A stretch of DNA of 64,000 nt, taken from Notospermus geniculatus. Taxonomy: Eukaryota; Nemertea; Pilidiophora; Heteronemertea; Lineidae. The position numbers were made by a program, and so were the translations under genes. Of this stretch, positions 46,065 to 56,080 are shown in pieces. The first letter of the stretch is position 1. Each line of letters begins with the position of its first letter. Where the stretch lies: NCBI GenBank assembly GCA_002633025.1, contig NMRB01000906.1, positions 64,044-128,043 of the forward strand, given 5' to 3'. The notes below the pieces were generated by a model. That model was not told where the DNA came from, ran no database searches, and worked only from the letters and a program-made list of their open reading frames with translations.

Positions 46065-46244
46065 CCGAATATCCTCCGGGTCCATCTCAGCTAAGTTTAT
46101 TTCCCCCACATCCACATCCCCGTTGGACGATATCCCCACGTGGAGTTTCATAGACTCGGGAAGTATTGTGTCATGTACATCTGAAGTTGAGAACGCTCGT
46201 GTACGAAATGAATCGTCGTCGGGCGGCCGATGGGCGTACCATAG
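46065..46244 (-). CDS. GPR158/GPR179-like receptor, penultimate exon, duplicate (D3 copy A)
   Basis: This exon of 60 codons has phase 0 at both ends, between the acceptor GTTTCTTTTTCAG and the donor GTATGC. The peptide starts LWYAHRPPDDDSFRTRAFST and ends GEINLAEMDPEDIR, which joins directly to AELKRLYTQ of the last exon, as in the family. It follows the TM7 end (..LGPK) of the exon at 58242-58347 in phase 0. Only one silent difference (TAC/TAT) separates it from copy B, so the duplication is recent or allelic. Confidence 0.78.
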
Positions 46245-46485
46245 CTGAAAAAGAAACAGTTTGGAATATGAAATGCCATATTGCAGAAAAACTCTTTTTA
46301 AAAATACGCAGTATTTCTGTTCGAAAATTCTCACATACTCGATTACGACTACACGACAAATTTCAAACCTAATGGAACAACTGAGAGATACCTGAAAATA
46401 TTGCCCGACATACCAGACAGTTATGAAAATAAGGGCCTTCCCGATTTTAGAGAGGTATATATCGGTTTCTGAACGATGTAGTGTA

Positions 46486-47340
46486 GACCTTGATGTCATC
46501 CATGAACCCGTTGTGTTAGACCTTCCATTCCCGTGTTATACGATTTCTCACATCGATCGCGTGTGATAGTGGAGAAGAGGATGGGCGATAGTCAATCCCC
46601 CTGCAAAAGGCCTCTTCCGTATCAGAGCAGATCGCTCGTTACTACTCGAGAGCCTTTCTGGACAGCCAATCTACTGGCCCACTGTGGGACTAGCCGCCCT
46701 ATCACCTGGTGCATCCACTGGGGGCGCCGAAGGCTTCTAGGCAAGCGACCACCAACCGATGAGGTACACGATCGTGTGCCGTGGTGAAGTCGAGCCATGA
46801 GACTGCGAGGTTCTTGTGGCCCTTCTTCGCATCTTGTGCGATTAGTGAATCCATGACCAAGCAATCCATTGTCCCTCGCCTTCCCTTTCGCAAGACCCTC
46901 TGGTGCAGCGGCAGCAGTCCCTCCTCCACAAGCTGACCCGTTAGCTTGTTGGCCATAACCGATGTCGTAATCTTGTATGTACATCGTGTTAAGGCATGCA
47001 ATGGGCCTAAACTTCGAGGGGTCTTCCCTATCTCCGGCACCTTTGTAGATTAGGGTTGTCACTGTGGGTCATCCACTCCGGGATTTGGTCTCCATTGAGG
47101 AGCTCCACCACTACCTGTCCCAAGCACCGCCGCTGCAGGCCCAGAGATCTTCCACCAAACGTTTCTGATTCCAAGCCTTTAATTTGGGCGTGAGCTTCCT
47201 CCCCTCAGCGTCCGTGACAGTGCAGTCAAGCTCGGGTTCCCCGCCCCGAGCGTCGCACTTGGCTTGCACTGTCCGGGTCCAGTCAGTGATGTCGGGTTGA
47301 TATGCTCCCTTTATCCCCACGATTCCTGCCTAGAAATCAT
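46486..47340 (-). mobile_element. Non-LTR retrotransposon reverse transcriptase fragment, decayed
   Basis: On the minus strand, split over frames, are recognisable reverse-transcriptase motifs in order: LIYKGAGDREDPSKFRPIAC, then TLYK-like ITTSVMANKL, the R(K)GRRGTMDC block, DAKKGHKNLAVSWLDFTTAHDRVPH (split for length: motif A region with D..TAHD), RGLLQGD..SPILF with a TGA inside, and FMDDIKVY at the end (the FxDD catalytic motif). The motif style is that of site-specific R2-like non-LTR elements; the family is tentative. Frameshifts and stops make it inactive. It is present only in D3 copy A; copy B has an unrelated 350-bp insert at the same place. Confidence 0.7.
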
Positions 47341-47483
47341 GAATGGGGTCCGAGGAAAATCTGTAATAATTGGCTATTGTTTGGAAGAAAGAAATTCCAC
47401 CAGCATCGTTGCTTTGTTGGTGAATATCACCGATCGATTTATGTGAGTTTTCAATTGTTATCATTTTCAATTTACGAACACGA

Positions 47484-47675
47484 CTACACAATAAAATGAT
47501 GAGTATTTCGGGCCTTGAAATCATTTGGTGTTTCACTCTCTTCACCATGGAAGGATTTTATGGCGCTGTGTTGATAGACTGGGATTTCCACACCGAAAGG
47601 CATAGAACGCTGCTGTTCTTCATCCTGGAGGGCAATATATTCCCCTGCAGTCCTAACGGATCTCTTGAGGCTCAT
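47484..47675 (-). pseudogene. Coding-like remnant of unknown origin
   Basis: A minus-strand frame of 63 codons with peptide-like composition (EYIALQDEEQQRSMPFGVEI) is open here. In D3 copy B (about 52885-53055) the same frame has several replacements and a stop (GAA to TAG after FHGE). The excess of non-silent change argues against function. It may be part of an old transposable element in the receptor gene's intron. Confidence 0.3.
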
Positions 47676-47861
47676 CGTTGTCTTCCCAATGGCGAATCAA
47701 TTCGCTGCACAATGTGACTTGTGCTTGAGTCAGGTGTTGACTGAATATTTTACGTGCAAGCTATCAGTCCTGATGAACTATGTATTTCTGCATCTTGCAT
47801 GGTGATATGGACTAGTGGCATGCACTCTTTTATAATGGGAGCTGTCAGCGAGTTGACCAAT

Positions 47862-48638
47862 NNNNNNNNNNNNNNNNNNNNNNNNNNNNNNNNNNNNNNN
47901 NNNNNNNNNNNNNNNNNNNNNNNNNNNNNNNNNNNNNNNNNNNNNNNNNNNNNNNNNNNNNNNNNNNNNNNNNNNNNNNNNNNNNNNNNNNNNNNNNNNN
48001 NNNNNNNNNNNNNNNNNNNNNNNNNNNNNNNNNNNNNNNNNNNNNNNNNNNNNNNNNNNNNNNNNNNNNNNNNNNNNNNNNNNNNNNNNNNNNNNNNNNN
48101 NNNNNNNNNNNNNNNNNNNNNNNNNNNNNNNNNNNNNNNNNNNNNNNNNNNNNNNNNNNNNNNNNNNNNNNNNNNNNNNNNNNNNNNNNNNNNNNNNNNN
48201 NNNNNNNNNNNNNNNNNNNNNNNNNNNNNNNNNNNNNNNNNNNNNNNNNNNNNNNNNNNNNNNNNNNNNNNNNNNNNNNNNNNNNNNNNNNNNNNNNNNN
48301 NNNNNNNNNNNNNNNNNNNNNNNNNNNNNNNNNNNNNNNNNNNNNNNNNNNNNNNNNNNNNNNNNNNNNNNNNNNNNNNNNNNNNNNNNNNNNNNNNNNN
48401 NNNNNNNNNNNNNNNNNNNNNNNNNNNNNNNNNNNNNNNNNNNNNNNNNNNNNNNNNNNNNNNNNNNNNNNNNNNNNNNNNNNNNNNNNNNNNNNNNNNN
48501 NNNNNNNNNNNNNNNNNNNNNNNNNNNNNNNNNNNNNNNNNNNNNNNNNNNNNNNNNNNNNNNNNNNNNNNNNNNNNNNNNNNNNNNNNNNNNNNNNNNN
48601 NNNNNNNNNNNNNNNNNNNNNNNNNNNNNNNNNNNNNN
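47862..48638. other. Assembly gap, 777 N
   Basis: The gap separates the two D3 copies. The left flank is ..GAGTTGACCAAT, exactly where copy B continues into a perfect hairpin (53244-53342). Open frames drawn across the gap are meaningless. Confidence 0.99.
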
Positions 48639-48891
48639 CCTCGCTGCTGGTGTCACGTGGACGATACGTCATCAGGAAATCCCGCGTTAAATGCCGAGAA
48701 TGCCCGCTATCCTAGAGGGCGCAATGTTTGAGCACAAGTAGGTATCAGAAATGCAATATTCCCGAAGAGAAATTTATGAAAATCGTCTAAATTTTAAACT
48801 TTACACAATAATTTAATATCTTTGTTTGATTTGTATCCTATAAAAAAGCGAGTGGATGTAATGGCGAAATAATGGGTATTTATAACATGAA

Positions 48892-49197
48892 CTATTTGTG
48901 GCTCGATTTGAAAGTCACACTAGGTAAAACATGGCTGCCCTCTTCGGCTCGACTCGAGCCGTCGAGTGCTATGTTCACGCCTTCGGCACTGTTCGTGGAC
49001 TCCTCGGGAGTCTTCGACAGTTCGTGTTCATGTTCGTCATGGTGATGATGACTGCGATGATGGCGGAATGCTTGTAAAGAAAACCTTCGATGTGTCTGTT
49101 TTCTCCCACCTCTACGCTTAGATATATGAGGGTTATCCTTACGCATAGTTTTAGTTTTGTAAATCTGTAACTGTGTATAGAGCCTTTTGAGTTCCGC
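48892..49197 (-). CDS. GPR158/GPR179-like receptor, last exon (D3 copy B)
   Basis: This exon has the same structure as 43136-43441: acceptor TTTTTTCAG, 101 residues, TAG. The tail contains the conserved post-TM7 helix ELKRLYTQLQIYKTKTM, a basic NPHISKRRGGRK, a His cluster and an acidic/Ser-rich C-terminus. In vertebrate relatives this helix belongs to the region that contacts RGS7-Gbeta5. It is the nearer of the two terminal exons to the membrane-domain exons and so the likelier in the main transcript. Confidence 0.8.
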   Translation of the reverse strand, partial: AELKRLYTQLQIYKTKTMRKDNPHISKRRGGRKQTHRRFSLQAFRHHRSHHHHDEHEHELSKTPEESTNSAEGVNIALDGSSRAEEGSHVLPSVTFKSSHK

Positions 49198-49250
49198 CTG
49201 AAAAAAGAAGAAAAAAACAGGTTAAGGTTCATACATATTTTATAACAGTA

Positions 49251-49399
49251 GGGAGGTTTAGAAATCAAACGATAAACGTAAACGTTAACGACAACGTTAT
49301 TTTTTTACCGAAAATGCAATATAAAACCTGGTTAATGTGTAGTATTAAAAATAACGTTGTCGTAAACTTTACGTTTATCGTTTGATTTCTAAACCTCTC
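49251..49399. mobile_element. Palindromic MITE, GGGAGGTTTAGAAATC ends (D3 copy B)
   Basis: This is the duplicate of 43495-43643, TA-flanked, in the intron just upstream of the last receptor exon. Confidence 0.88.
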
Positions 49400-50412
49400 T
49401 AATGACAAATAATCCGGTTACTCTTCGACGAGGCCTACCCTTTGTGTCAAAACTGTTTGAAGGGGCGGGGACCTAGTTGTTCATGGTGGACGAGGGACAT
49501 AACAATAGGTGCAGTCCGCCATTGACCACTCGCTACGGTTCAATGGGGATCATAACAGTGATAGAGGGCAGCACACAGTAATCAGGTCCTATACAATGGA
49601 TTTAACCACTAGTGACACCTGTTGAGGCAGTGAGTTAGGCACTCTGAACCACAGAATCATGACTTTTATTATTAATTTATCGTCATTGACTCTGATGTAT
49701 CATGGCCGCCATACTGCAGAGACTACTTATTTTCAGTGGTCATGTGATCTCATCTGGTCATGTGACAAACAAGATGGCCGGAAAACGCCAAGCAAACGTT
49801 ATAAAGTAGATCACCAAAAACACCGAAAAACCTGCTATAAACACCGGTTTAACGCCTGTTTAATGATGGAATAAATATATTCATCCGCTATATACACGAT
49901 GTATGTTGAATTACAAACAAAATTGTCGTCGTTTCAAGGGACTATTCAACATGCGGATGCAACTTGGGTGTTAGTCGGTCAAGCTTCTCACTTCCGGCGC
50001 AGTGCGGTAGAATTCACCGCTGTATCGCTGCGCAAGATGGCGCCCATAATACAGTCGAGATATGTACGGAGGCCCGTCGGAAATTGCCGAAGTACATACG
50101 AAGATGACGTCGATTGTGAGTTAGGAGGTTCCTCATTCAATGCCTAGCGGACCCATTCATGTTAATTAAGCACCAATCAGGAGAATTTTATGTTGTATTG
50201 GTCCGCTGGAATTTTGCTCCGTCTTTTGGAGTTAAGCGCGGCTGACTGCATAAGTTTGTTGAAATTTCTTGCACTTTAACAATATTTTCAACATAGTGCC
50301 TGTTCTCGTTTTTGACTTGAAAAATTAGGCAAGGGATCCTAATTGTCTTCAGAGAATTCTTAAAGGGCACTGTAAAAATGGCATAGTCCCCGCGGGTAAA
50401 TTTTACCAATGC

Positions 50413-50702
50413 CACAGGTGTAAAGTTTTTCAGTGTTTCCGTGTGTCAGTGTTCCCCCTATTGTTCTGGAAACACTAGCAGATAGATCGACACGTTTCTC
50501 TGTGTGTCCTTCATTGTCGAGTCGCGGCTTATTCCGTCAGACAATAGCAGGGGAACACTCGCAGATGGGGAACGCTAAAAAACGTTACACCGGCACTTTC
50601 GATTTTACCACAGAAAAGGGTAATATTTGCTCACAAGCGCCGAACAATCCCGTTTACCACGGAAAAGGGTATTGTTCGGCGCTTGTTAGCAAATAATATT
50701 AC
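50413..50702. mobile_element. GTTACACC/GGGGAACAC fold-back plus short hairpin (D3 copy B)
   Basis: These are the duplicates of 44656-44840 and 44864-44946, in the same order and spacing. Confidence 0.65.
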
Positions 50703-51453
50703 CTATTCGTTGGAATTCTCAGGCGTCTTTCCTCATTATGGGGGTAATGTTTACCTGGAACCGTGGGTAAAACTGGGGACAAGCTTACTCAGTGGGTACA
50801 ACCTATTTTCCTATGGGAATAGGTGGGGAAAATCCGCGGGTCATGTGAAAATAACCCATGAGACAACTTTTAGTTTTTAAGTGTGTATGAATGGTGTGTG
50901 GTTGTGTTTACCAGAGGCATAGTTTTACAAACAAATTCTTCCCCACTTGGTGCCTCCATTGAAGCCAGATAGCTTCAAGTAGTTTGAACAACGTTTCATA
51001 TGGCTTTATGCGTAAGTCGGTCGAAATATTCTACTTACATTGAATATTAACAAAAACAATTGCCAGTATAGTCAATAAAGTTTCTTCTAGGTTGAAAAAG
51101 TAGAGCAGAAAATCTATTCTCGTTCTGAATATTCCTCTAGGTGTACGAATAGTGCATACATGGAGATGTGCTTACCAGAGGCACGGTTCCAGAAACAAGC
51201 ACTTTCCCATTTTGGTACGAAAAGTTGACGACAAGTTGTACTGTTCTTAAAATTATAACTTGTGGGAAGAAGATATCGCGCAAAAGCAAAGGGGCTGGGG
51301 CTAGTGTGAAAGGAATAGGAGTCCTGGGAATGCAGATCCGAGATACATGTACAATAGTCTGCGGTTGTGAGATCATATTCGACTGGTCATGGTCTCTATT
51401 GCCATTGATATGTCCCAAACCCCGTTGAATAATAAAACCAGTCTTAGATTCCA

Positions 51454-51564
51454 GGCCCCGTATTCATAAAGCTACTTAAGTCTAAGTATGATACTTATCT
51501 TTTGTGTTGAACAAAGGATAAGTGTCATACTAGACTTTAAGTATAGTTTTATGAATACGGGGCC
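51454..51564. mobile_element. Palindromic MITE, GGCCCCGTATTCATAAAGC ends (D3 copy B only)
   Basis: GGCCCCGTATTCATAAAGCT..TAAGTATGATACTTATC is mirrored to ..ATGAATACGGGGCC. D3 copy A has the empty site ATTCCAGGGGACC at about 45699. CCAGG occurs on both sides, so the target duplication is up to 5 bp, or shorter if the ends are drawn at GGCC. Confidence 0.85.
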
Positions 51565-51948
51565 AGGGGACCTATATTCCTGTCACACCAGCCGTCGGCC
51601 GGTGTGAAAGGAATCCAAGTCCCCCTGGAATCCAAGTCCGATCTTATTTTCAGCGAGGGATTAGAATATATGGCTAGAGAGACGATGACCATTCCAACGA
51701 ACCTTACAATAGCGGGCTATTGTTTGACGGATCTACATTCCTAGGACGCTGATTCCTGTCACACCTGTGTGAACGCGCCCCCCCCCCCTTCGGAATTATA
51801 GTCCGGGTGCCGTTTAAGGGTTAGCCCAGACCATAACTGTTGACAATGCAGCATTGGCTTTATATTGAGCACTTCTATCCCTAGGAGGTTCTCCGCTGGT
51901 ACACCGGCCCACGCGCCTGTAATCCTGAAGGAGGCAAAATTTGCATAC

Positions 51949-52128
51949 CCGAATATCCTCCGGGTCCATCTCAGCTAAGTTTATTTCCCCCACATCCACA
52001 TCCCCGTTGGACGATATCCCCACGTGGAGTTTCATAGACTCGGGAAGTATTGTGTCATGTACATCTGAAGTTGAGAACGCTCGTGTACGAAATGAATCGT
52101 CGTCGGGCGGCCGATGGGCATACCATAG
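51949..52128 (-). CDS. GPR158/GPR179-like receptor, penultimate exon (D3 copy B)
   Basis: This exon has 60 codons, phase 0-0, acceptor TTTCTTTTTCAG and donor GTATGC. It encodes the juxtamembrane cytoplasmic segment LWYAHRPPDDDSFRTRAFST to AEMDPEDIR. Splicing to 49197 gives the uninterrupted DPEDIR-AELKRLYTQ junction typical of the family. The upstream neighbour is the TM6-TM7 exon at 58242-58347, also phase 0 at its end, leaving an intron of about 6.1 kb. Confidence 0.82.
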
Positions 52129-52375
52129 CTGAAAAAGAAACAGTTTGGAATATGAAATGCCATATTGCTGAAAAACTCTTTTTAAAAATACGCAGTATTT
52201 CTGTTCGAAAATTCTCACATACTCGATTACGACCACACGACAAATTTCAAACCTAATTCAACTAACAACTGAGAGAGACCTGAAAATATTGCCCGACATA
52301 CCAGACAGTGTAGAAAATAAGGGCCTTCCCGATTTTAGAGAGGTATATATATCGGTTTCTGAACGATAAAATTCT

Positions 52376-52725
52376 TAGAAGATGACGAAATGGTGGGGTA
52401 TGGGCGAGAGACGGTCTTTGAGACTCTTGCCACTTGCTGGGCATGCTAGTTGTTGCACTTTTTCGACCCTGCCAGAGTCTGCATGTCGTCTTGCAGCATC
52501 TGCTGTGGCGATTGATGGTCCACTGCCAGTTCCTGAACACTCACTGAGCGAGATGGCACCTGATGGTCATGGCTGAGCCAAAGATGGCCGCCCTCTGGAC
52601 CTCCGTCAGAAAAGCACCTTCACGCTTGACCAGACTGCCTTGCCCCTTGACCTACCTAAGCACGGACTTTAGGGTACCGAACGAAATCCCTGGTGGGTTG
52701 CGGCAAGGTCAGTTGTTGGAGGAGG
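52376..52725. other. 350-bp insert specific to D3 copy B
   Basis: It lies between TTTCTGAACGAT and CCGAGGAAAATCTGTAATAA, the same two borders that enclose the reverse-transcriptase fragment in copy A. It contains AAAGATGGCCGCCC. It may be another part of the same retroelement, but I cannot align it. Confidence 0.55.
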
Positions 52726-53243
52726 AAAATCCGAGGAAAATCTGTAATAACTGGCTATTGTCTATTGGAAGAAAGAAATTCCACCAGCATCGTTGCTTTG
52801 TTGGTGGATATCACCGATCGATTTATGTGAGCTTTCAATTGTTATCAATTTCAATTGACGAACCCAACTATACAATAAAATGATGAATATTTGGGTTTGA
52901 AATCATTTGGTGTTTCATTCTATTCACCATGGAAGTATTTTATGGCGCTGTGTTGACAGACTGGGATTTCCACACCGAAAGTCATAGAACGCTGCTGCTC
53001 TTCATCCTGGAGGGCAATATATTCCCGTGCAGTCCTAACGGACCTGTTTAGGCTCATCGTTGTCTTCCCAATGGCGAATCAATTCGCTGCACAATGTGAC
53101 TTGTGCTTGAGTCAGGTGTTGACTGAATATTTTACGTGCAAGCTATCAGTCCTGATGAACTATGTATTTCTGCATCTTGCATGGTGACATGGACTGGTGG
53201 CATGCACTCTTTTATAATGGGAGCTGTCAGCGAGTTGACCAAT

Positions 53244-53342
53244 GGACATAGTGCGAAACGAGCTCCCGGGTGTAAACAAACCCACTTTGTACAGCACCCT
53301 CGGGTTTGTTTACACCCGGGAGCGTCGTTTCGCACTATGTCT
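53244..53342. mobile_element. Perfect hairpin MITE at the D3 copy B edge
   Basis: GGACATAGTGCGAAACGAGC..CCCGGGTGTAAACAAACCC is mirrored by GGGTTTGTTTACACCCGGGA..CGCACTATGTC, with a loop of about 15 bp. AT flanks both sides. The related sequence at 58577 lacks it (CAATAGGTGTCAC), so it is an insertion. Confidence 0.88.
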
Positions 53343-53344
53343 AT

Positions 53345-53470
53345 AGGTGTCACTACGGCCCAATTCAATGCATATAGCGGACCCAGTCATTATTGATCGA
53401 GCAGCAATCACGTAGATTTTCCTGTACGTTGGTCCGCTAGAACTTTGCTGCCATCTGTTGGCAATATGCG
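53345..53470. repeat. Dispersed repeat with AGCGGACC/GGTCCGCT arms
   Basis: TAGGTGTCACTACGGCCCAA..TATAGCGGACC and TTGGTCCGCTAGAAC recur at 58588-58715. Partial relatives are at 44390-44460 and 50145-50215 (CTAGCGGACCCATTC, TTGGTCCGCTGGAAT), and in inverse orientation near 40250. Confidence 0.65.
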
Positions 53471-53602
53471 CGGCTGACTGCTCCAATAAGAAGGCCCGAA
53501 AGGTATCGGGCGCATCACGTTTACTTATGACACACTCAGTTTGTACCCGCGATAGTGACACAGGCACAGTTTTTCTCCTTTCACTCGTCGCTCAGCCTAA
53601 AC

Positions 53603-53857
53603 ATGAGTCACGTATCGTCGAACGAATATCGTATTTTAATCGTTTCTAAATTTTTAAACACACCAAATATGGGTTCTTTATACACTAGATCATTTTTGGA
53701 GTGTGCAGGACGTTGTGCTTCGACGGATCGCTGCACAGCCTTCAATGTGATGATGGACGTTGTAAATTACTTATGCCAGTTAAGTCTTCGAAGAGGAACG
53801 TGTTTTGAGAGGGATGAGATGTCACCTGGCTACGGTTCACGGCTTTACGAACGAAAG
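53603..53857 (+). CDS. PAN/Apple-like exon, possible secreted or surface protein
   Basis: From the ATG at 53603 an open frame encodes FLNTPNMGSLYTRSFLECAG, RCASTDRCTAFNVM, YLCQLSLRRGTCF and a C-terminal SRLYERK. The cysteine pattern C-x3-C-x5-C-x-AFN, followed by a second Cys pair, is that of PAN/Apple domains (protein or carbohydrate binding, extracellular). A donor AAG|GTGTGT after 53857 keeps phase 0; otherwise a TGA follows at 53870-53872. Pyrimidine-rich sequence ending GTCGCTCAG precedes the ATG, so this may be an internal exon with its start elsewhere. No signal peptide is visible. Partner exons were not found. Confidence 0.45.
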
Positions 53858-53872
53858 GTGTGTAATACATGA

Positions 53873-54811
53873 ACGCACAATGATAGGCCTAAAACATAGG
53901 GAGGTTGCTATCTAACTGCACGATTCACAATATAGCGGCCCAAAGTTCCCTGCAGCAGCGAACCCAATTTTTCGGTCCAAAATCGATGGTTAAAGTACCG
54001 CGGAACTTCGTCAGTCGGTCATGGCAAGATCACCAGAAAACTGGTGACTAATGTTGAGGGCATCGTTGTCTGAGGTATTAGGCTTGGCCTGGACAAGCGA
54101 TCCCGAAGATGCGGATGAAAACGATCCCCTTACGGTACTGGTCTGTAGTAGTTCTCAAAACGTCCTGGCCCGTCCTAAAAAATCGTAAAACGGGCTAGAA
54201 CGTGTAATGTTGGCCAAATAATGCCTCGAAGTGCTGGAGCACCCTTCCCGTCCGAGCCCGTCCATGAAGTTCGTAAAAAGACTGTAAAAAGTTGCCACTA
54301 CGTCCACTCCGTTCGCATGCAGTTTGAGCCCGTTCGGCAACATTTTCAAGAAGGTACTGAAACTACATGTAGTTCAGTGTGATGGGGGCATAAAAGAGAG
54401 CAAAAAGCATGCCCTCGTCTCGCCGAGAGCTGCTGCCCTTATTTGAATTTGGAAAAATAAGCAGTCGGGTGACACTTCTGGGCACTCTTGGATCACTTGG
54501 ACAGGTTGTAAGAGTTCGTGAATACTCTCTGCAACCATGTTCAAGTGCTCTGATCTACTAAGCATGGCTGATTTAGGGTCATGGTCCACACTCCACCACG
54601 CATCCAATACAAGGCCTACTGACACACTGAGGACAACCGATGATGAACTTATTCATAGAAAATAAATTGGGGTCCAGAAACGGCTTCATGATGAACAGGT
54701 TGTCGTTGTCCTGATGAATCAATTTTCCGTATAAGCGTTGCCTATGCATATTTTTTACTTGGCGTTAGGTTCATAGTCAAGTAGATTTTAAGCGACGTCA
54801 ACCATTAGCAG
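53873..54811. other. Interval before the propeller-like frames, nothing recognised
   Basis: Mixed sequence without an identifiable repeat or exon. A short pyrimidine tract with AG (ACCATTAGCAG) ends it and may be the acceptor for the frame at 54812. Confidence 0.4.
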
Positions 54812-55800
54812 TGCTACCTCCATTTAATCCTAAAGTCAGGAGGAAGACGTCTGCATATGAGAGTTCTATTCCATGTCTTTTTGGTATTTATGTCGACGAA
54901 CCTGTTCCATATCGAAGAGTAGTGGTATACAAACTTTCTGGACGTACGCCAGCCTTTAGGTTAGCATATAACTCGTCGTTTTATAGAAATGAGGTCCACA
55001 TGCGAAAGTGGCTATTTAAGTCCTTCTTTATGGTGGTCTTTTATGAACAAGGTGCTAAACCAAAGTTTCTACTGTTCGATTATATTAAGGGCCGGTTTGT
55101 CGGTCAGATGCTCATACCGAATGAAGAGAGATGCCTTCACAGTCATTATTTCAGGCGGTTACGATTTCGCATTTTGGACCAGCTGGTCATTTTATGTCGC
55201 ATGAACCTCGATTGGGGCGTGGCACTAACTCTGTACGATTACGAGATAAGGAATGAGAAAAGTGATGTCAAAATGATACTTCAAAACGCCACCAAAATAT
55301 ATCACGTCCGTTCCAGTAAATTTGGATTAAGTCTATACAGTTCACCAACATTTCTGCACAGGAGTGATATAGTTGTAAACGTTGCGATGAGGTCTCGTCG
55401 AACCAACCTTATGCTCTTTCCGAAGGGTGAGCGTTATGCCCTCCACTTGCGACCGATTGGTTTGAGGGCGCCAACACAGGTTTTTGTGATTCCAGGTGAT
55501 TACCGTTCAGGAAATACCGGCGGTTTCCTTGGCCCTCGTTTTATGGGCCAGTTAGTGATACCATGCAGACCGAAAGATGCTGTTGTTAGCAGAGCGTACA
55601 CGCCGATCATGAGACTTCAAAAGAAACGTGTCGTTTTCCCAGCTACGGGTAAAACTTTGGATGATTTTCTGACGATGGTCGGCACGAAAATTTCTTTTGA
55701 TGTGAACGGGGATATCTTGTATTTTTGTTGCCCCAAGAATCTTAATGAAGAAACAGAAAGTTTACGGAGTGTTTGGGTCTACAGAAACGGAATTGAGTGA
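54812..55800 (+). CDS. Long open frame, possible beta-propeller protein, part 1
   Basis: This frame of about 329 codons without introns has no ATG at its start; it follows an acceptor-like ATTAGCAG, so an upstream exon is likely. It ends in TGA at 55798-55800, with a donor-like GA|GTGAGA overlapping the stop. The protein alternates short beta-strand-like hydrophobic runs with Gly/Asp turns (FLLFDYIKGRFVGQ, LVILCRMNLDWG, GDILYFCC..RSVWVYRNG), as in WD- or F-box-associated propellers. It shares an RRKTS motif near the start and similar strand patterns with the frame at 56075-57070, suggesting paralogous halves or tandem paralogs. I cannot assign a family; the coding status rests on length and composition. 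Confidence 0.55.
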
Positions 55801-55859
55801 GAAAATTTCGAATCGGGGAAAGTATTATGTGTTTTATTTTTCGAACATCTGAATTAGTA

Positions 55860-56080
55860 ACTGACTTGATACTGGCTTTTGTGTTCTGTTCTAGACGCAG
55901 AGTGACTGACTTGATACTGGCTTTTGTGTTCTATTCTAGACGCAGAGTAACTGACTTGATACTGGCTTTTGTGTTCTATTCTAGACGCAGAGTAACTGAC
56001 TTGATACTGGCTTTTGTGTTCTATTCTAGACGCAGATTAACTAACTTGATACCGGCTTTTGTGTTCTATTTTAGACGCAG
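55860..56080 (+). repeat. 45-bp minisatellite, about 5 units, carrying splice-acceptor-like ends
   Basis: The unit is ACTGACTTGATACTGGCTTT followed by TGTGTTCTATTCTAGACGCA and GAGTA. Each unit ends with a pyrimidine tract and TAG/ACGCAG, so the array repeats a potential 3' splice site five times directly before the frame at 56075. The period of 15 codons leaves one frame open through the whole array. Confidence 0.9.

Larger units (their letters stand above)
42883..47861. repeat. Duplication D3, copy A (ends at the N gap)
   Basis: It matches 48639-53243 with very few differences outside discrete insertions. Both duplicates contain the last two exons of the GPR158-like gene. The right end stops exactly at the first N. 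Either a recent tandem duplication or an unmerged second haplotype. Confidence 0.92.
48639..53243. repeat. Duplication D3, copy B (starts at the N gap)
   Basis: This is the duplicate of 42883-47861. It begins at CCTCGCTGCTGGTGTCACGT immediately after the gap. Differences include a copy-B MITE at 51454-51564 and a 350-bp insert replacing the copy A reverse-transcriptase fragment. Confidence 0.92.

Noticed and set aside
47754-48731. Frames of 275-325 codons across 47754-48731
   Set aside because: They consist almost entirely of N from the assembly gap.
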